Of a stretch of DNA of 21,431 bases, positions 1 through 7,318 are shown piece by piece; positions within the stretch are counted from its first letter, which is position 1; each line of letters opens with the position of its first letter. This DNA comes from DATMBL01 sp050735975 (GTDB lineage Bacteria; Desulfobacterota; Binatia; UBA9968): the NCBI GenBank assembly GCA_050735975.1, contig JBOHVS010000053.1:1-21431 (forward strand). Direction: 5' to 3'. The notes beneath the pieces are model-generated. The model worked only from the letters and a program-made list of their open reading frames with translations. It was not told where the DNA came from and searched no databases. A program made the position numbers and the translations under genes.

Positions 1-8
1 TTGGAGTC

Positions 9-206
9 GTGATGGAAACGATGACGTCGTCTGTGCCCGGTGGCACGTGTCTAGCGCGCATTCGATTTCAGGACGGGCAGCTTCGCTGCTTCAATAACGA
101 CCTGGATAACGAGAGCTGCTGCTATTATTTCGGCGTGCGGCGCTACTGGAATCCAACCCACGGAGTTGACGTGCAGCGCTCAAAATTCCTTGCAGTCAAA
201 GGTTAG
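9..206 (+). CDS. small hypothetical protein, possibly 5'-truncated by the window edge
   Basis: A 65-codon reading frame starts with GTG-ATG and ends TAG three bases before the ATG of the next gene. The frame is still open to the left edge of the window, so the real start may lie outside. The product is unrecognised: no signal peptide and no membrane segment, but several cysteines including a Cys-Cys pair near the middle and an aromatic-rich stretch (CCYYFGVRRYW). The very tight spacing to the downstream exported-protein gene suggests translational coupling and is the main argument that this is a gene. It could equally be a chance frame; confidence is low. Confidence 0.35.
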   Translation: MMETMTSSVPGGTCLARIRFQDGQLRCFNNDLDNESCCYYFGVRRYWNPTHGVDVQRSKFLAVKG

Positions 207-209
207 CCG

Positions 210-539
210 ATGTTGAAACCCATCAAAGAAAACTGTGCAGTATTCGGTCTCATGTTCCTTCTTGGCGGCCTGGCCCCGTCGCTCGCCCGTGCGGAGGAGC
301 CGCTCGAAAAGGCGGGAGTCGCCATTGGACTTACCGTTGGCAATGCGTTGTTCCTGCCGGCAAAAGCAGTTTCAGTCTCCATGGGCTTGATCACCGGCGC
401 CGCTTCACTGCTTTTTTTCGGCGGCAACGGCGAGGTGGCAAACCAGATCTGGCGCGATACAACTCAAGGACCTTACATCATCACTCCCGAACTGGCGAAG
501 ACGGCCGTCGGGGAACGGCCGGAACTCGACAGCGACTAA
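210..539 (+). CDS. small exported hypothetical protein
   Basis: A 109-aa protein with a clear Sec signal peptide: positively charged N-terminus (MLKPIKEN), hydrophobic core at about residues 10-22, and a likely cleavage after ARA at about residue 28. The mature part carries two glycine/alanine-rich hydrophobic stretches (about 34-50 and 56-70) that could be membrane-associated, then a hydrophilic tail. An AAGG-type ribosome binding site lies 7 bases upstream of the ATG. I recognise no family. It is probably periplasmic or membrane-anchored, in a short operon with the preceding small frame, and converges on the dienelactone hydrolase gene. Confidence 0.65.
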   Translation: MLKPIKENCAVFGLMFLLGGLAPSLARAEEPLEKAGVAIGLTVGNALFLPAKAVSVSMGLITGAASLLFFGGNGEVANQIWRDTTQGPYIITPELAKTAVGERPELDSD

Positions 540-622
540 GCGGCATGGGGCACTGGCGCACCCTATCAAAATGAGGCACCGTGCCGGAGCTATTACCTCC
601 CCTTGCCCGTTGCCCTCGCTAG

Positions 623-1357
623 CTAGGCTAGATTCTCTTTAAAGAAGCGGGCCGTTCTCGCCCATGCATCCTTAGCGGCTTCCGGATGGTAGCGGTCGGC
701 GTTGGTGTTGTTATTAAACGCGTGCTTCGCTCCGGGATACGTTTTGAGGTCAAATTTCTTGCCGGCTTTGGTTAAGGCTCCCTTGAGCGGCTCCACGCCG
801 GGCATAATGTTGGGGTCGTCTTCGGCGTAGTTGCCCATCACCGCGCAAGGAATGTTAGCGACGGAATCGAGCGGATCGGGGTTGCGCCCGTAGTAAACGA
901 CGGCGGCGTTCAGGTCCTTGCACTTGGTGGCAAAGTTGAGTGACTGGCCGCCGCCCCAGCAGTAACCCACGACTCCCACTTTGCCGTTCGCGTAGTTCTG
1001 CTTCTTCATGTAGTTCAGCGCCGCGGTCAAGTCCTCGGCAACCATTCCGCCATTGACGCCTTTAATGGCCTCGATAGCTGCATCGCCGCCTTTGTACTGA
1101 TCGCTGCCGCCAAGCCGCGACATGCAATCTACGGCAATAGCGGCAAAGCCCTCTTTTGCAAACCGACGCGCAACGTCTTTGATATGATCAACCAGACCTC
1201 TGTTCTCGTGGATCACAATGACGGTTCCCAAATTCTTGCCGTCCTTCGGTCTTGATACGTAGGCGCTCACGTTTCCCGCGTTGCCGGAAAATTGCACGGT
1301 CTCGGAGTTCAGACTTGCATCACTTGGAGCAACGATATGATCTACCGTTTGAGCCAT
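623..1357 (-). CDS. dienelactone hydrolase family protein
   Basis: A 244-aa alpha/beta-hydrolase of the dienelactone hydrolase (carboxymethylenebutenolidase) family, the usual length for it. The nucleophile elbow is GYCWGG with Cys133, the signature Cys in place of Ser. Glu51 in HENRG matches the family Glu that pairs with the Cys. Asp180/181 (AEDD) and His212 (GAKHAF) complete the triad. No signal peptide, so it is cytoplasmic. Known members hydrolyse dienelactones to maleylacetate in chlorocatechol and related ring-cleavage pathways; many paralogues act on other esters, so the substrate here is open. The start is well supported by AAAGGAGA six bases upstream of ATG. It is monocistronic and faces the exported-protein gene tail to tail. 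Confidence 0.9.
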   Translation of the reverse strand: MAQTVDHIVAPSDASLNSETVQFSGNAGNVSAYVSRPKDGKNLGTVIVIHENRGLVDHIKDVARRFAKEGFAAIAVDCMSRLGGSDQYKGGDAAIEAIKGVNGGMVAEDLTAALNYMKKQNYANGKVGVVGYCWGGGQSLNFATKCKDLNAAVVYYGRNPDPLDSVANIPCAVMGNYAEDDPNIMPGVEPLKGALTKAGKKFDLKTYPGAKHAFNNNTNADRYHPEAAKDAWARTARFFKENLA

Positions 1358-1445
1358 TGGTAATCTCCTTTCATTTTTCTATCTGGTATTTCTCCCCTAT
1401 AGCGAAAATCAAAATGCAAATCTAGAGCTTTGTGGCGCCGAAAAA

Positions 1446-1451
1446 ATTATA
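1446..1451 (-). promoter_or_regulatory. candidate -10 box upstream of the dienelactone hydrolase gene
   Basis: A perfect TATAAT on the minus strand about 90 bases before the hydrolase start codon, in a locally A/T-rich stretch. No good -35 hexamer stands at 16-18 bases (the nearest, TTGTCC, is 20 away), so this is only a candidate. The rest of 1358-1568 shows nothing else recognisable. Confidence 0.25.
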
Positions 1452-1568
1452 GCTTGATCGAGAAAAGAAACGGACAAGCGATAGATTAAAATGTGGGCTT
1501 AGGACAAGGGAGCAACAAAGGAATCAGGCGCCGGCACAACGGAGGGTTGGAGTATGGCGATTGTCTAG

Positions 1569-1591
1569 CAGGTTGCTCAAAGAGATCTCAG
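1569..1591. repeat. solitary half-copy of the MITE terminal repeat
   Basis: This stretch begins CAGGTTGCTCAAAGAGATCT and closely matches the terminal inverted repeat of the element at 3560-3742, whose right end read in reverse begins CAGGCTGCTCAAAAAGATCT. No matching opposite end is visible before the fmdB-like gene, so it looks like a decayed or solo end. It is followed by a hairpin with arms TTGCGCTA (1618-1625) and TAGCGCAA (1639-1646) and a pyrimidine-rich low-complexity run (about 1651-1735). Confidence 0.5.
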
Positions 1592-1754
1592 CGGCCGGGC
1601 GCATGGGCAAGCGGCGCTTGCGCTAAGGGCTAAGCGCATAGCGCAAAGCGTCTTGTCCTCTCTTTGCTCTTTGCCCTTTGCTCTTAGCTCCAGACTCCCT
1701 GCCCCATGCTCCTCGCTCTTGCTCCTTGCGCTTTACGAGTTACTACGCGGGTAC

Positions 1755-1799
1755 GTTTGAACTGCTTGAATGGTTTGAATCGTTTAAGCAGTTTGCGCG
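1755..1799. repeat. 9-bp-period degenerate tandem repeat
   Basis: Five consecutive 9-mers share the pattern GnTTnnnnn: GTTTGAACT, GCTTGAATG, GTTTGAATC, GTTTAAGCA, GTTTGCGCG. The first three are close copies and the last two decay. AACTGCTT and AAGCAGTT within it also form perfect 8-base arms. It lies just past the 3' end of the minus-strand zinc-ribbon gene. No function can be assigned. Confidence 0.55.
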
Positions 1800-1806
1800 G
1801 GAACTG

Positions 1807-2133
1807 TTATGCCGGCGTAGAGCTGGATGAGCTGGACGCTGGGGAGGGCTTATCGTTGCTAGTTGAGGTCGGCTCTTTTTTGGGTTCGCTTTTGGATTCT
1901 GATTTGGTCTCCGCGCCGGACTTGGAGCCGTTTTCTTTTTTCGCGCCGTCCTGAGCCTTTCGGGCGTAGTCAGTTACGTACCACCCTGTGCCTTTAAGCT
2001 GAAAAGAAGTGTTAGAGATTAGTTTTTTGACTCTGGCCCTACAGGTAGGGCATTTGGCCAATGGCTTTTCAGTGATTCTCTGGGTGGCCTCGAAGGTGCC
2101 GCATTTTTGACACTGATATTCGTAAATAGGCAT
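1807..2133 (-). CDS. FmdB-family zinc ribbon protein
   Basis: A 108-aa protein opening with MPIYEYQCQKCG, the hallmark of the FmdB/CxxC_CxxC_SSSS regulatory-protein family. Two zinc knuckles are intact: Cys8-x2-Cys11 and Cys28-x2-Cys31. The conserved KGTGWYVTDY segment at about 47-56 is followed by a long low-complexity Lys/Ser/Glu/Pro tail ending in a serine run, also typical of the family. GAGG lies 8 bases before the ATG. Family members were first described as a putative regulator near formamidase/amidase genes, but their real role is unsettled. The small cupin gene upstream on the same strand is 105 bases away, so co-transcription is possible but not shown. Confidence 0.9.
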   Translation of the reverse strand: MPIYEYQCQKCGTFEATQRITEKPLAKCPTCRARVKKLISNTSFQLKGTGWYVTDYARKAQDGAKKENGSKSGAETKSESKSEPKKEPTSTSNDKPSPASSSSSSTPA

Positions 2134-2238
2134 GCAAAATCCTCAACTTACAGAAATCTCCCGCAACTTAACCACTCTTCCCTGGGTTGTCAATTGAGCC
2201 GTTTTTCCAACTGCGGGCCGAATTGGAGTAGCGGCGAA

Positions 2239-2610
2239 CTATCTCGCCGCGGCGTTTCGGTCCGTTCCGTCCGCCTTGATATGCGGACCGCCGAAAGCTT
2301 CAGAGCGATTGCCAAAGAGCACCAGCGGCTCTGTTCCGGTGTTGGTGATCTGATAGTAGTCTTTGGCCGAAAAGAAGACTACCTCGTTCTTCTGAATCGA
2401 GCGCTCCTCCCCTTTGATGCCCTTGACCACACCCTTGCCGTCCAAGACCAGGAACGTCTCGGGGTTGGCGTGGTAGTGCATGTCGGTTCCGTCGCCGGGC
2501 ACAAAGTAGAGCATCCACGAGCGAAAATTCTCGCTGCCGAAAAGGCGGAGATTTCTCTTTTTATTGCTCTTGGCCTCTGTCACCTTGTCATCCAGATTTG
2601 TAAATTCCAT
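2239..2610 (-). CDS. single-domain cupin protein
   Basis: A 123-aa small beta-barrel cupin. Motif 1 is clear: PGDGTDMHYHANPETFLVLDG with His45, His47 and Glu51. Motif 2 (about 74-93) has the expected hydrophobic pattern and closing Asn, but Tyr86 stands where the third metal His is normally found, so metal binding may be weakened or lost. No signal peptide; probably cytoplasmic. An excellent AAAGGAGG lies 5 bases upstream of the ATG. The gene is divergent from the HDO1-bicupin-UbiD cluster and shares a 205-bp intergenic region with it. The substrate cannot be predicted. Confidence 0.85.
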   Translation of the reverse strand: MEFTNLDDKVTEAKSNKKRNLRLFGSENFRSWMLYFVPGDGTDMHYHANPETFLVLDGKGVVKGIKGEERSIQKNEVVFFSAKDYYQITNTGTEPLVLFGNRSEAFGGPHIKADGTDRNAAAR

Positions 2611-2734
2611 GCTGCCTCCTTTAGGTTGCTTTTATAGCTTGTTCGAAACATTTGATCTTAACTCAGATCATTGTCGGAGGGCAAACTGGCTGCTCGGAGA
2701 CAGTTGCCCGGCACTTTAACCGGTTCCGGCACGC

Positions 2735-2763
2735 TTGACAGGTTTTAGCTACTTAAATATGGT
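2735..2763 (+). promoter_or_regulatory. sigma70-type promoter for the HDO1/UbiD cluster
   Basis: A perfect -35 TTGACA (2735-2740), a 17-base spacer and a -10 TATGGT (2758-2763) give an expected transcript start near 2770, about 45 bases before the chosen ATG at 2816. The TTG inside this -35 is also the far-upstream in-frame start of the same reading frame, which argues strongly against translation starting there. Confidence 0.65.
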
Positions 2764-2815
2764 TCAGCTGGTTGTAAACCCTCGATCAAATGACGAGAAC
2801 GGAGACGGGAATAAA

Positions 2816-3559
2816 ATGATCAAGTACTCGGAACGGGAAGCGCAAGACTTGATCGCGGAGCTCACGGGAAAGCTGGAGAACCGCTGGGAGCAGACCGTCG
2901 ACAAGACTCGCTTCATGGATGAGCTTAAAGAAGGACGACTGAAAAAAGAGACGATAAAGCTGTTCTACAAGAATTGGGGCTCTTTTGTCCCTGTGATCAA
3001 TTCGATCTACACCTCCGCGTTCTACAAGCACCTCTGGTTCTTCGTGAAAAATGTAGACCTCATGGAAGTCTACACTCAGAAAGTGCTCGACGAGTTCGGC
3101 CATCCTAGTCCTCCGGGTCATATTCAAATTCTGATTGGCACCGGGGAAGCGCTTGGACTGAGCGTTGAGGAAACGTTGCTCTCGCCGATGTTGCCTGAAG
3201 CGCGGGCGCTTCCCGACTTTCATCGGACTCTTATGGTGGACGGGCAGATTCAGGAGTACTGGTTTTCCGTGTTGTGGGAGCATGCTTTTGGCGAAACCTG
3301 CCTGGACTGGTTCCGCGCCTTAACGACCCACTATGGTCTCACGGCCGAACAGGCGAGCTACTTTTCCAAACACCACGAAGCCGACACTATGGACCATCAC
3401 GATCGAAAGGCGCACGGCGCGGTGACACGGACTGTCTTAGTTCGACTCCTCCAGCAAGGCATCATCGAACGGCCCGGTTACTCCGCCGAGTACTGCGCTG
3501 TAACTCCGGCGGATCTGAATGCGCTGATGATGAACGCCTGCTATAACGCAACCCATTGA
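2816..3559 (+). CDS. TenA/PqqC-like heme-oxygenase-fold protein, candidate diiron oxygenase (HDO1)
   Basis: A 247-aa, all-helical, cytoplasmic protein of the TenA/PqqC/heme-oxygenase-like fold. The start at 2816 is chosen because the longer frame would begin inside the promoter; GGAG and GGGA lie just upstream. A full candidate diiron ligand set is present: Glu93, His102 (DEFGHPSPPGH), Glu155, then His186-x3-Asp190-x3-His194 (HHEADTMDH). The order Glu-His-Glu-His-Asp-His resembles heme-oxygenase-like diiron oxygenases such as CADD, UndA and SznF, and differs from thiaminase TenA. Cys227 in EYCAV is shared with the paralogue at 7463. It heads the plus-strand cluster with bicupin and UbiD genes, suggesting oxidation of an aromatic or related substrate. 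The diiron assignment is inferred from pattern, not tested. Confidence 0.8.
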   Translation: MIKYSEREAQDLIAELTGKLENRWEQTVDKTRFMDELKEGRLKKETIKLFYKNWGSFVPVINSIYTSAFYKHLWFFVKNVDLMEVYTQKVLDEFGHPSPPGHIQILIGTGEALGLSVEETLLSPMLPEARALPDFHRTLMVDGQIQEYWFSVLWEHAFGETCLDWFRALTTHYGLTAEQASYFSKHHEADTMDHHDRKAHGAVTRTVLVRLLQQGIIERPGYSAEYCAVTPADLNALMMNACYNATH

Positions 3560-3742
3560 CAGGCTGCTGAAAAAGACTCATATGCTTCGTGCGCTCAATC
3601 GCCTCGCTCCAACTAGTCGATGGGTATCGCTTCGCTCCTTATGCAGGTTGAGGTTCAGGTTAAGGTTTAGTTCGATCTAAGCCTAAGCCTTAGCCTTCCG
3701 AAGCTCGCACGCCTCGCATCTGAGATCTTTTTGAGCAGCCTG
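3560..3742. repeat. MITE-like inverted-repeat element, copy A
   Basis: A 183-bp segment bounded by imperfect terminal inverted repeats: CAGGCTGCTGAAAAAG at the left and CTTTTTGAGCAGCCTG at the right. It starts on the very next base after the HDO1 stop codon. The interior carries GGTTnAGGTT-type runs followed by AAGCCTAAGCCTTAGCCTT. It has no coding capacity. A diverged copy lies in the opposite orientation at 8317-8495, and a lone end at 1569. It probably moves in trans, or forms a large hairpin in the operon mRNA. Confidence 0.75.
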
Positions 3743-3897
3743 CAATAGAGTTTTTCAGCAATCTAGACCGAAGAATGCCTTCGATTGCAGATCCAAGATC
3801 ACATACAATCTCAAAATGGAATCTGAGATTGCGATCTGAGATATGAGATTCTGAGCATAGCGAAGACTTTGAGCTTCCGAGCGTTAGCGAGGACAAT
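3743..3897. other. low-complexity leader of the bicupin gene with short inverted repeat
   Basis: The leader contains repeated ATCTGAGAT-type words (3821-3842) and an inverted repeat with arms AATCTCA (3807-3813) and TGAGATT (3824-3830). GCGAGGACA immediately before the ATG at 3898 supplies the ribosome binding site. No convincing promoter was seen. Together with the element before it, this fills the 338-bp gap between HDO1 and the bicupin. Confidence 0.4.
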
Positions 3898-4920
3898 ATG
3901 TCGCTGAACCAACTCAACCAAGAACTCAAAGAGAAGAACCTCATCGGCTACTGGACCATCCCTAACACCAGTACGGGCTTTCGCGAGCCGGAACCGAACT
4001 TCGGGCCTTTTCTCTGGAAATGGCGCGAGATTCATGACGCGCTCCACAAGGCCGTTCAATATATTCGACCGGAGGAGGCCTTCCGTAGATTTATCGGCTT
4101 TCAGCATCCGGCTTTAAAACTGGGAACCGCCCACACGCTCTTGATGGGAGCGCAAATGGTTTGCCCCGGCGAATTCGCTCCAGCCCATCGTCATACCATG
4201 GAAGCAATCCGCTTCGTGGTGAAGGGACAGGGGGCGGCCACGGTTGTCGAAGGCGAACCGTTGCCGATGGAGCCCGGCGATTTGCTTACGACTCCGAATT
4301 GGAGCTGGCACGATCACATCAACTCAGGCGATGCGCCGATCATCTGGCTTGACGGCGCGAACGGCCCGATGATCCACTACTACCAGATCGGCTTCGCCAA
4401 TCCCTTTGATCAGCCGCGACAAAACCTCACTAAACCCGCCGGCTGGTCGCAGCACACCTGCCATGCGCTAAGACCGCGCGCGACAACTGGGTCAAGCTGT
4501 TCCAGCCATTATCGGCCGCCCTACCGTTACGCATGGGAGGAGACGCGGCAGGCTCTGGAAAGCCAGGCGGAGAGACCGGGCGATCCGTTCGATGGTGTGT
4601 TGATGCGTTACGTCGACCCCTTGTCCGGCGGCCCGACTCTGCCGACGATGTCGTGCGAGGTTCAGCTTCTTAGACCGAGCGAAAAGGGGCGCTCCCACCG
4701 GCACACCTACACGGTCGTCTACCACGCTTTCAGAGGAAGCGGCACGACCTGGGTTGGCGACCAACGCTTTGACTGGGAAGAAGGCGATTCATTCGTAGTC
4801 CCGCTATGGCATTGGCACTCGCACGAGAACTCGTCTCGCGAATCCGCGATCCTCTTTTCCATTAATGACCGGCCTGCCATCGAAGCCTTGGGATTCTTTC
4901 GTGAAGAGGCGCGGGAATAG
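3898..4920 (+). CDS. bicupin protein, gentisate 1,2-dioxygenase family
   Basis: A 340-aa protein with two cupin barrels, the architecture and length of gentisate/salicylate/1-hydroxy-2-naphthoate dioxygenases. Cupin 1 has His97, His99 and Glu102 (APAHRHTMEAIRFVVKGQG) and His138/His140 (WSWHDH), a plausible Fe(II) site. Cupin 2 has His267, His269 and a WHWHSHE run (304-310). Known relatives use Fe(II) and O2 to cleave rings between a hydroxyl and a carboxylate. Residues about 193-206 read as unnatural low-complexity sequence, while another frame there reads RDNWVKLFQPLSA: two compensating indels are likely (see findings). The UbiD gene begins 3 bases after the stop. The exact substrate is unknown. 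Confidence 0.85.
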   Translation: MSLNQLNQELKEKNLIGYWTIPNTSTGFREPEPNFGPFLWKWREIHDALHKAVQYIRPEEAFRRFIGFQHPALKLGTAHTLLMGAQMVCPGEFAPAHRHTMEAIRFVVKGQGAATVVEGEPLPMEPGDLLTTPNWSWHDHINSGDAPIIWLDGANGPMIHYYQIGFANPFDQPRQNLTKPAGWSQHTCHALRPRATTGSSCSSHYRPPYRYAWEETRQALESQAERPGDPFDGVLMRYVDPLSGGPTLPTMSCEVQLLRPSEKGRSHRHTYTVVYHAFRGSGTTWVGDQRFDWEEGDSFVVPLWHWHSHENSSRESAILFSINDRPAIEALGFFREEARE

Positions 4921-4923
4921 CTC

Positions 4924-6357
4924 GTGGCGTTTGACGATTTAAGAGCCTTTATCGACGCCGCCGCCGCTCTCGGCGAAGTCAAATCAATCGATGGCGCTCA
5001 CTGGAATCTGGAAATCGGTTGTCTCACCGAGCTGATGGCGGAGCAGGACGGACCGCTGCTCGTCTTTGGCAGCGTTGCGGGTTATCCGAAAGGTTTTCGC
5101 ATCGCGACCAACGTTCTTGCCACCGCGCGTCGTTTCGCCTTGGCCTTGGGTCTGCCCACTGAGTCTTCAAAGTTGGAAATTCTCCGGGCCTGGCGAGACA
5201 AGATTCACGCATTAGAACCGTTTTCGCCCGTTGAAGTTGTCTCAGGCCCGGTGACGGAAAATATTCTCGAGGACGATCACATCGATCTGGAGAAATTTCC
5301 CACGCCAAAATGGCACGAACACGACGGGGGCCGCTACATCGGGACCGGAGACATGGTCGTCACCAAAGACCCGGACAGCGGCTGGATTAACGTTGGCACC
5401 TACCGCGCGTGCGTGGTCGACAAGAACCGGCTTACGTTGTGGATCATAGATCACAAACATGGCAAACAAATAGCGCGCAAGTATTGGCAAACAAAGCGCC
5501 CCTGTCCCGTGGCCGTTGTCCTCGGTTGCGAGCCGGCGACCTGGATGGCGGCGCCATCCGCGGCCAAAGCTGGCGTGAGCGAGTACGAATATGCCGGGGC
5601 GCTGCGCGGTGAACCCGTGCAAGTGATACGAGCCCCGTTCACCGGCCTTCCGGTGCCGGCGACTTCCGAAATAGTAGTCGAAGGAGAAATTCCCCCGCCT
5701 GAAGAAGAGTCGGAGCCGGAAGGGCCCTTTGGCGAGTGGCCGGGCTATTACACGCACAGCGGCAGGGAGACGGTGGTTCGCGTCAAAAGAATCATGCACA
5801 GAAACGACCCGATTCTCCTCGGCAACCCTCCCCTGCTGCCAATTACGGAACGCTACGGCATCCCGCTGTTCGCGGCGCGGATTTGGGATCATCTTGAGCA
5901 GTCGGGCGTCTCCGGCGTTCAGGGCGTCTGGTGCCATTGCCACACTTTGATGATCGTCGTGTCGCTGAAGCAACGCTATGCCGGCCATGCCATGCACGCG
6001 CTCACGGCCATGGCGGGAATTCAAACCGGCGCCAGCATGTATCGTTACTATGTCGCGGTGGACGATGACATCGATCCGGTGGACTTAAAGCAGGTGATCT
6101 GGGCCATGTGCACGCGTGTCGATCCCGCGGATTCCACACAGATCATTAAATCCTGGACCTCCGACCTGGATCCGCGCTTAGCGCCCGAAAAACGCGAACA
6201 GGGCGACTTCACTATGAGCCGAATGCTCATCGACGCCTCTAAGCCGTTTCCCTGGCGCGACCGTTTTCCGCTGTCGAACAAGTTCAGCGCCGGGAAACGT
6301 CAAGAAGTGATAACGAAGTGGAATCGCGTTTTCACGGAGTTGTCACGTTCGCATTAA
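4924..6357 (+). CDS. UbiD family prFMN-dependent decarboxylase
   Basis: A 477-aa full-length UbiD-type protein starting with GTG three bases after the bicupin stop, so probably translationally coupled. The N-terminal domain (about 1-100) is followed by the central prenylated-FMN split barrel with NVGTYR (Arg161) and the signature EPEGPFGEWPGYY, giving Glu266 and Glu271 of the usual Arg-Glu-Glu site. The C-terminal domain has VDDDIDPVDLKQVIWAMCTR (379-398). Family members reversibly decarboxylate aromatic or alpha,beta-unsaturated acids and need a UbiX-type prenyltransferase for cofactor; none is in this window. Its position next to a ring-cleaving bicupin suggests an aromatic acid substrate. 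No truncation or missing active-site residue is visible. Confidence 0.95.
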   Translation: MAFDDLRAFIDAAAALGEVKSIDGAHWNLEIGCLTELMAEQDGPLLVFGSVAGYPKGFRIATNVLATARRFALALGLPTESSKLEILRAWRDKIHALEPFSPVEVVSGPVTENILEDDHIDLEKFPTPKWHEHDGGRYIGTGDMVVTKDPDSGWINVGTYRACVVDKNRLTLWIIDHKHGKQIARKYWQTKRPCPVAVVLGCEPATWMAAPSAAKAGVSEYEYAGALRGEPVQVIRAPFTGLPVPATSEIVVEGEIPPPEEESEPEGPFGEWPGYYTHSGRETVVRVKRIMHRNDPILLGNPPLLPITERYGIPLFAARIWDHLEQSGVSGVQGVWCHCHTLMIVVSLKQRYAGHAMHALTAMAGIQTGASMYRYYVAVDDDIDPVDLKQVIWAMCTRVDPADSTQIIKSWTSDLDPRLAPEKREQGDFTMSRMLIDASKPFPWRDRFPLSNKFSAGKRQEVITKWNRVFTELSRSH

Positions 6358-6389
6358 GGTGATATTTCCGCTCCAAGGAGGAGGAACGC

Positions 6390-7301
6390 ATGGACAAAGT
6401 ACATTTCCCTTATCGCTCTGACAGCCACCTGTCATTTCTTCACGTCGTCGGCGAGTCGGGCTCGTGGGCGAAACACGGCCTGGATGTGGAGTACGACTAT
6501 TTCATCAGCTCCGAAGACGCGCACAACAACGTTGCCAACGGCAGCGTTGAGTTTGTCGGCGGCAATCACCTTTCGCCTTACATCAGGAGGCCCAAAGGCG
6601 ACCGCTGGGTCTATCTCGGGCAAAGCGTCAGCCTGCTGAACCACCGGATGGTGGCGCGCCCCGATTCGGGCATATCGAGAGTCGCCGACCTGCGAGGTAA
6701 AATTGTCGCCGCCAAGGGTCAACATCCCGGACTCAATACCTGGCTCTTCTTGAAGCAGAACGGACTTGACGGAGAATGCACGCTGGAACGTTTCCGCGGC
6801 GAGACGCCGCATTGGCAGCTTGTCCGTGACGGCAAAGCCGACGCGGCGTTTGTAACGCCCCCTGCGGATACCTTCGCACGCAGAGCCGGACTGAAGGTCA
6901 TCGACGTCGGATTCCTCCCCATGGTCTGGTTCACGACGGTCTCGAGCAGTTTTGCCTTTGTGGAAAAACACCCGGACATAGTCGATAAGTTTCTCAAAGG
7001 AATTTGCGAAGGGATCGCTTATTTCAAAACCCATCGGGTCGAATCTATAAAGATCATCAAAGAGAAATACAAAGAAGAGGGTGACCTGGACGACGAAGCA
7101 GCCACTCACCTCTACGATGATTTAAAAACGATTTTGCAGGCGAAACCTTACGCTTCGATCCAGGCGATCAGCAACGTCTATGAGGAAGCCAAGCAGCAAG
7201 ACAAGGCGGCTGAGCAAACGAACCCGATGTCGATTTGGGACTTTCATTTTTTGCGGCGCATCGATGACAGCGGCTTCATCGATAATCTGTATCCAACGTA
7301 A
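6390..7301 (+). CDS. NMT1/THI5-like periplasmic-binding-fold protein without signal peptide
   Basis: A 303-aa type-2 periplasmic-binding-protein fold, NMT1/THI5-like: features include HGLDVEYDYF (30-39), ANGSVEFVGG, the VADLRGKIVAAKG segment after about residue 95, and DGKADAAFVTPP. The start is fixed by AAGGAGGAGG a few bases before ATG. There is no signal peptide or lipobox: the protein opens MDKVHFPYRSDSHLSF, directly in the first beta strand. It therefore probably works in the cytoplasm. Known cytoplasmic relatives of this fold include 4,5-dihydroxyphthalate decarboxylase and THI5, so an enzyme or ligand-sensing role is possible instead of ABC uptake; no permease or ATPase gene is nearby. 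It lies 32 bp after the UbiD gene. Confidence 0.8.
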   Translation: MDKVHFPYRSDSHLSFLHVVGESGSWAKHGLDVEYDYFISSEDAHNNVANGSVEFVGGNHLSPYIRRPKGDRWVYLGQSVSLLNHRMVARPDSGISRVADLRGKIVAAKGQHPGLNTWLFLKQNGLDGECTLERFRGETPHWQLVRDGKADAAFVTPPADTFARRAGLKVIDVGFLPMVWFTTVSSSFAFVEKHPDIVDKFLKGICEGIAYFKTHRVESIKIIKEKYKEEGDLDDEAATHLYDDLKTILQAKPYASIQAISNVYEEAKQQDKAAEQTNPMSIWDFHFLRRIDDSGFIDNLYPT

Positions 7302-7318
7302 TCGGAGGGCATTGTTTT

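Noticed and set aside
2107..2637. 176-codon plus-strand frame opposite the small cupin
   Set aside because: Shadow of the cupin gene, which has conserved motifs and an excellent ribosome binding site.
2735..2815. Upstream TTG extension of the HDO1 reading frame
   Set aside because: The TTG is part of a perfect -35 TTGACA with a matching -10 at 17 bases; the extension has no ribosome binding site and no similarity to the paralogue.
5242..6024. 260-codon minus-strand frame inside the UbiD gene
   Set aside because: Antisense shadow of a clear UbiD coding sequence; low-complexity Arg/His-rich product.
6432..7109. 225-codon minus-strand frame inside the NMT1-like gene
   Set aside because: Antisense shadow; no ribosome binding site and no recognisable domain.
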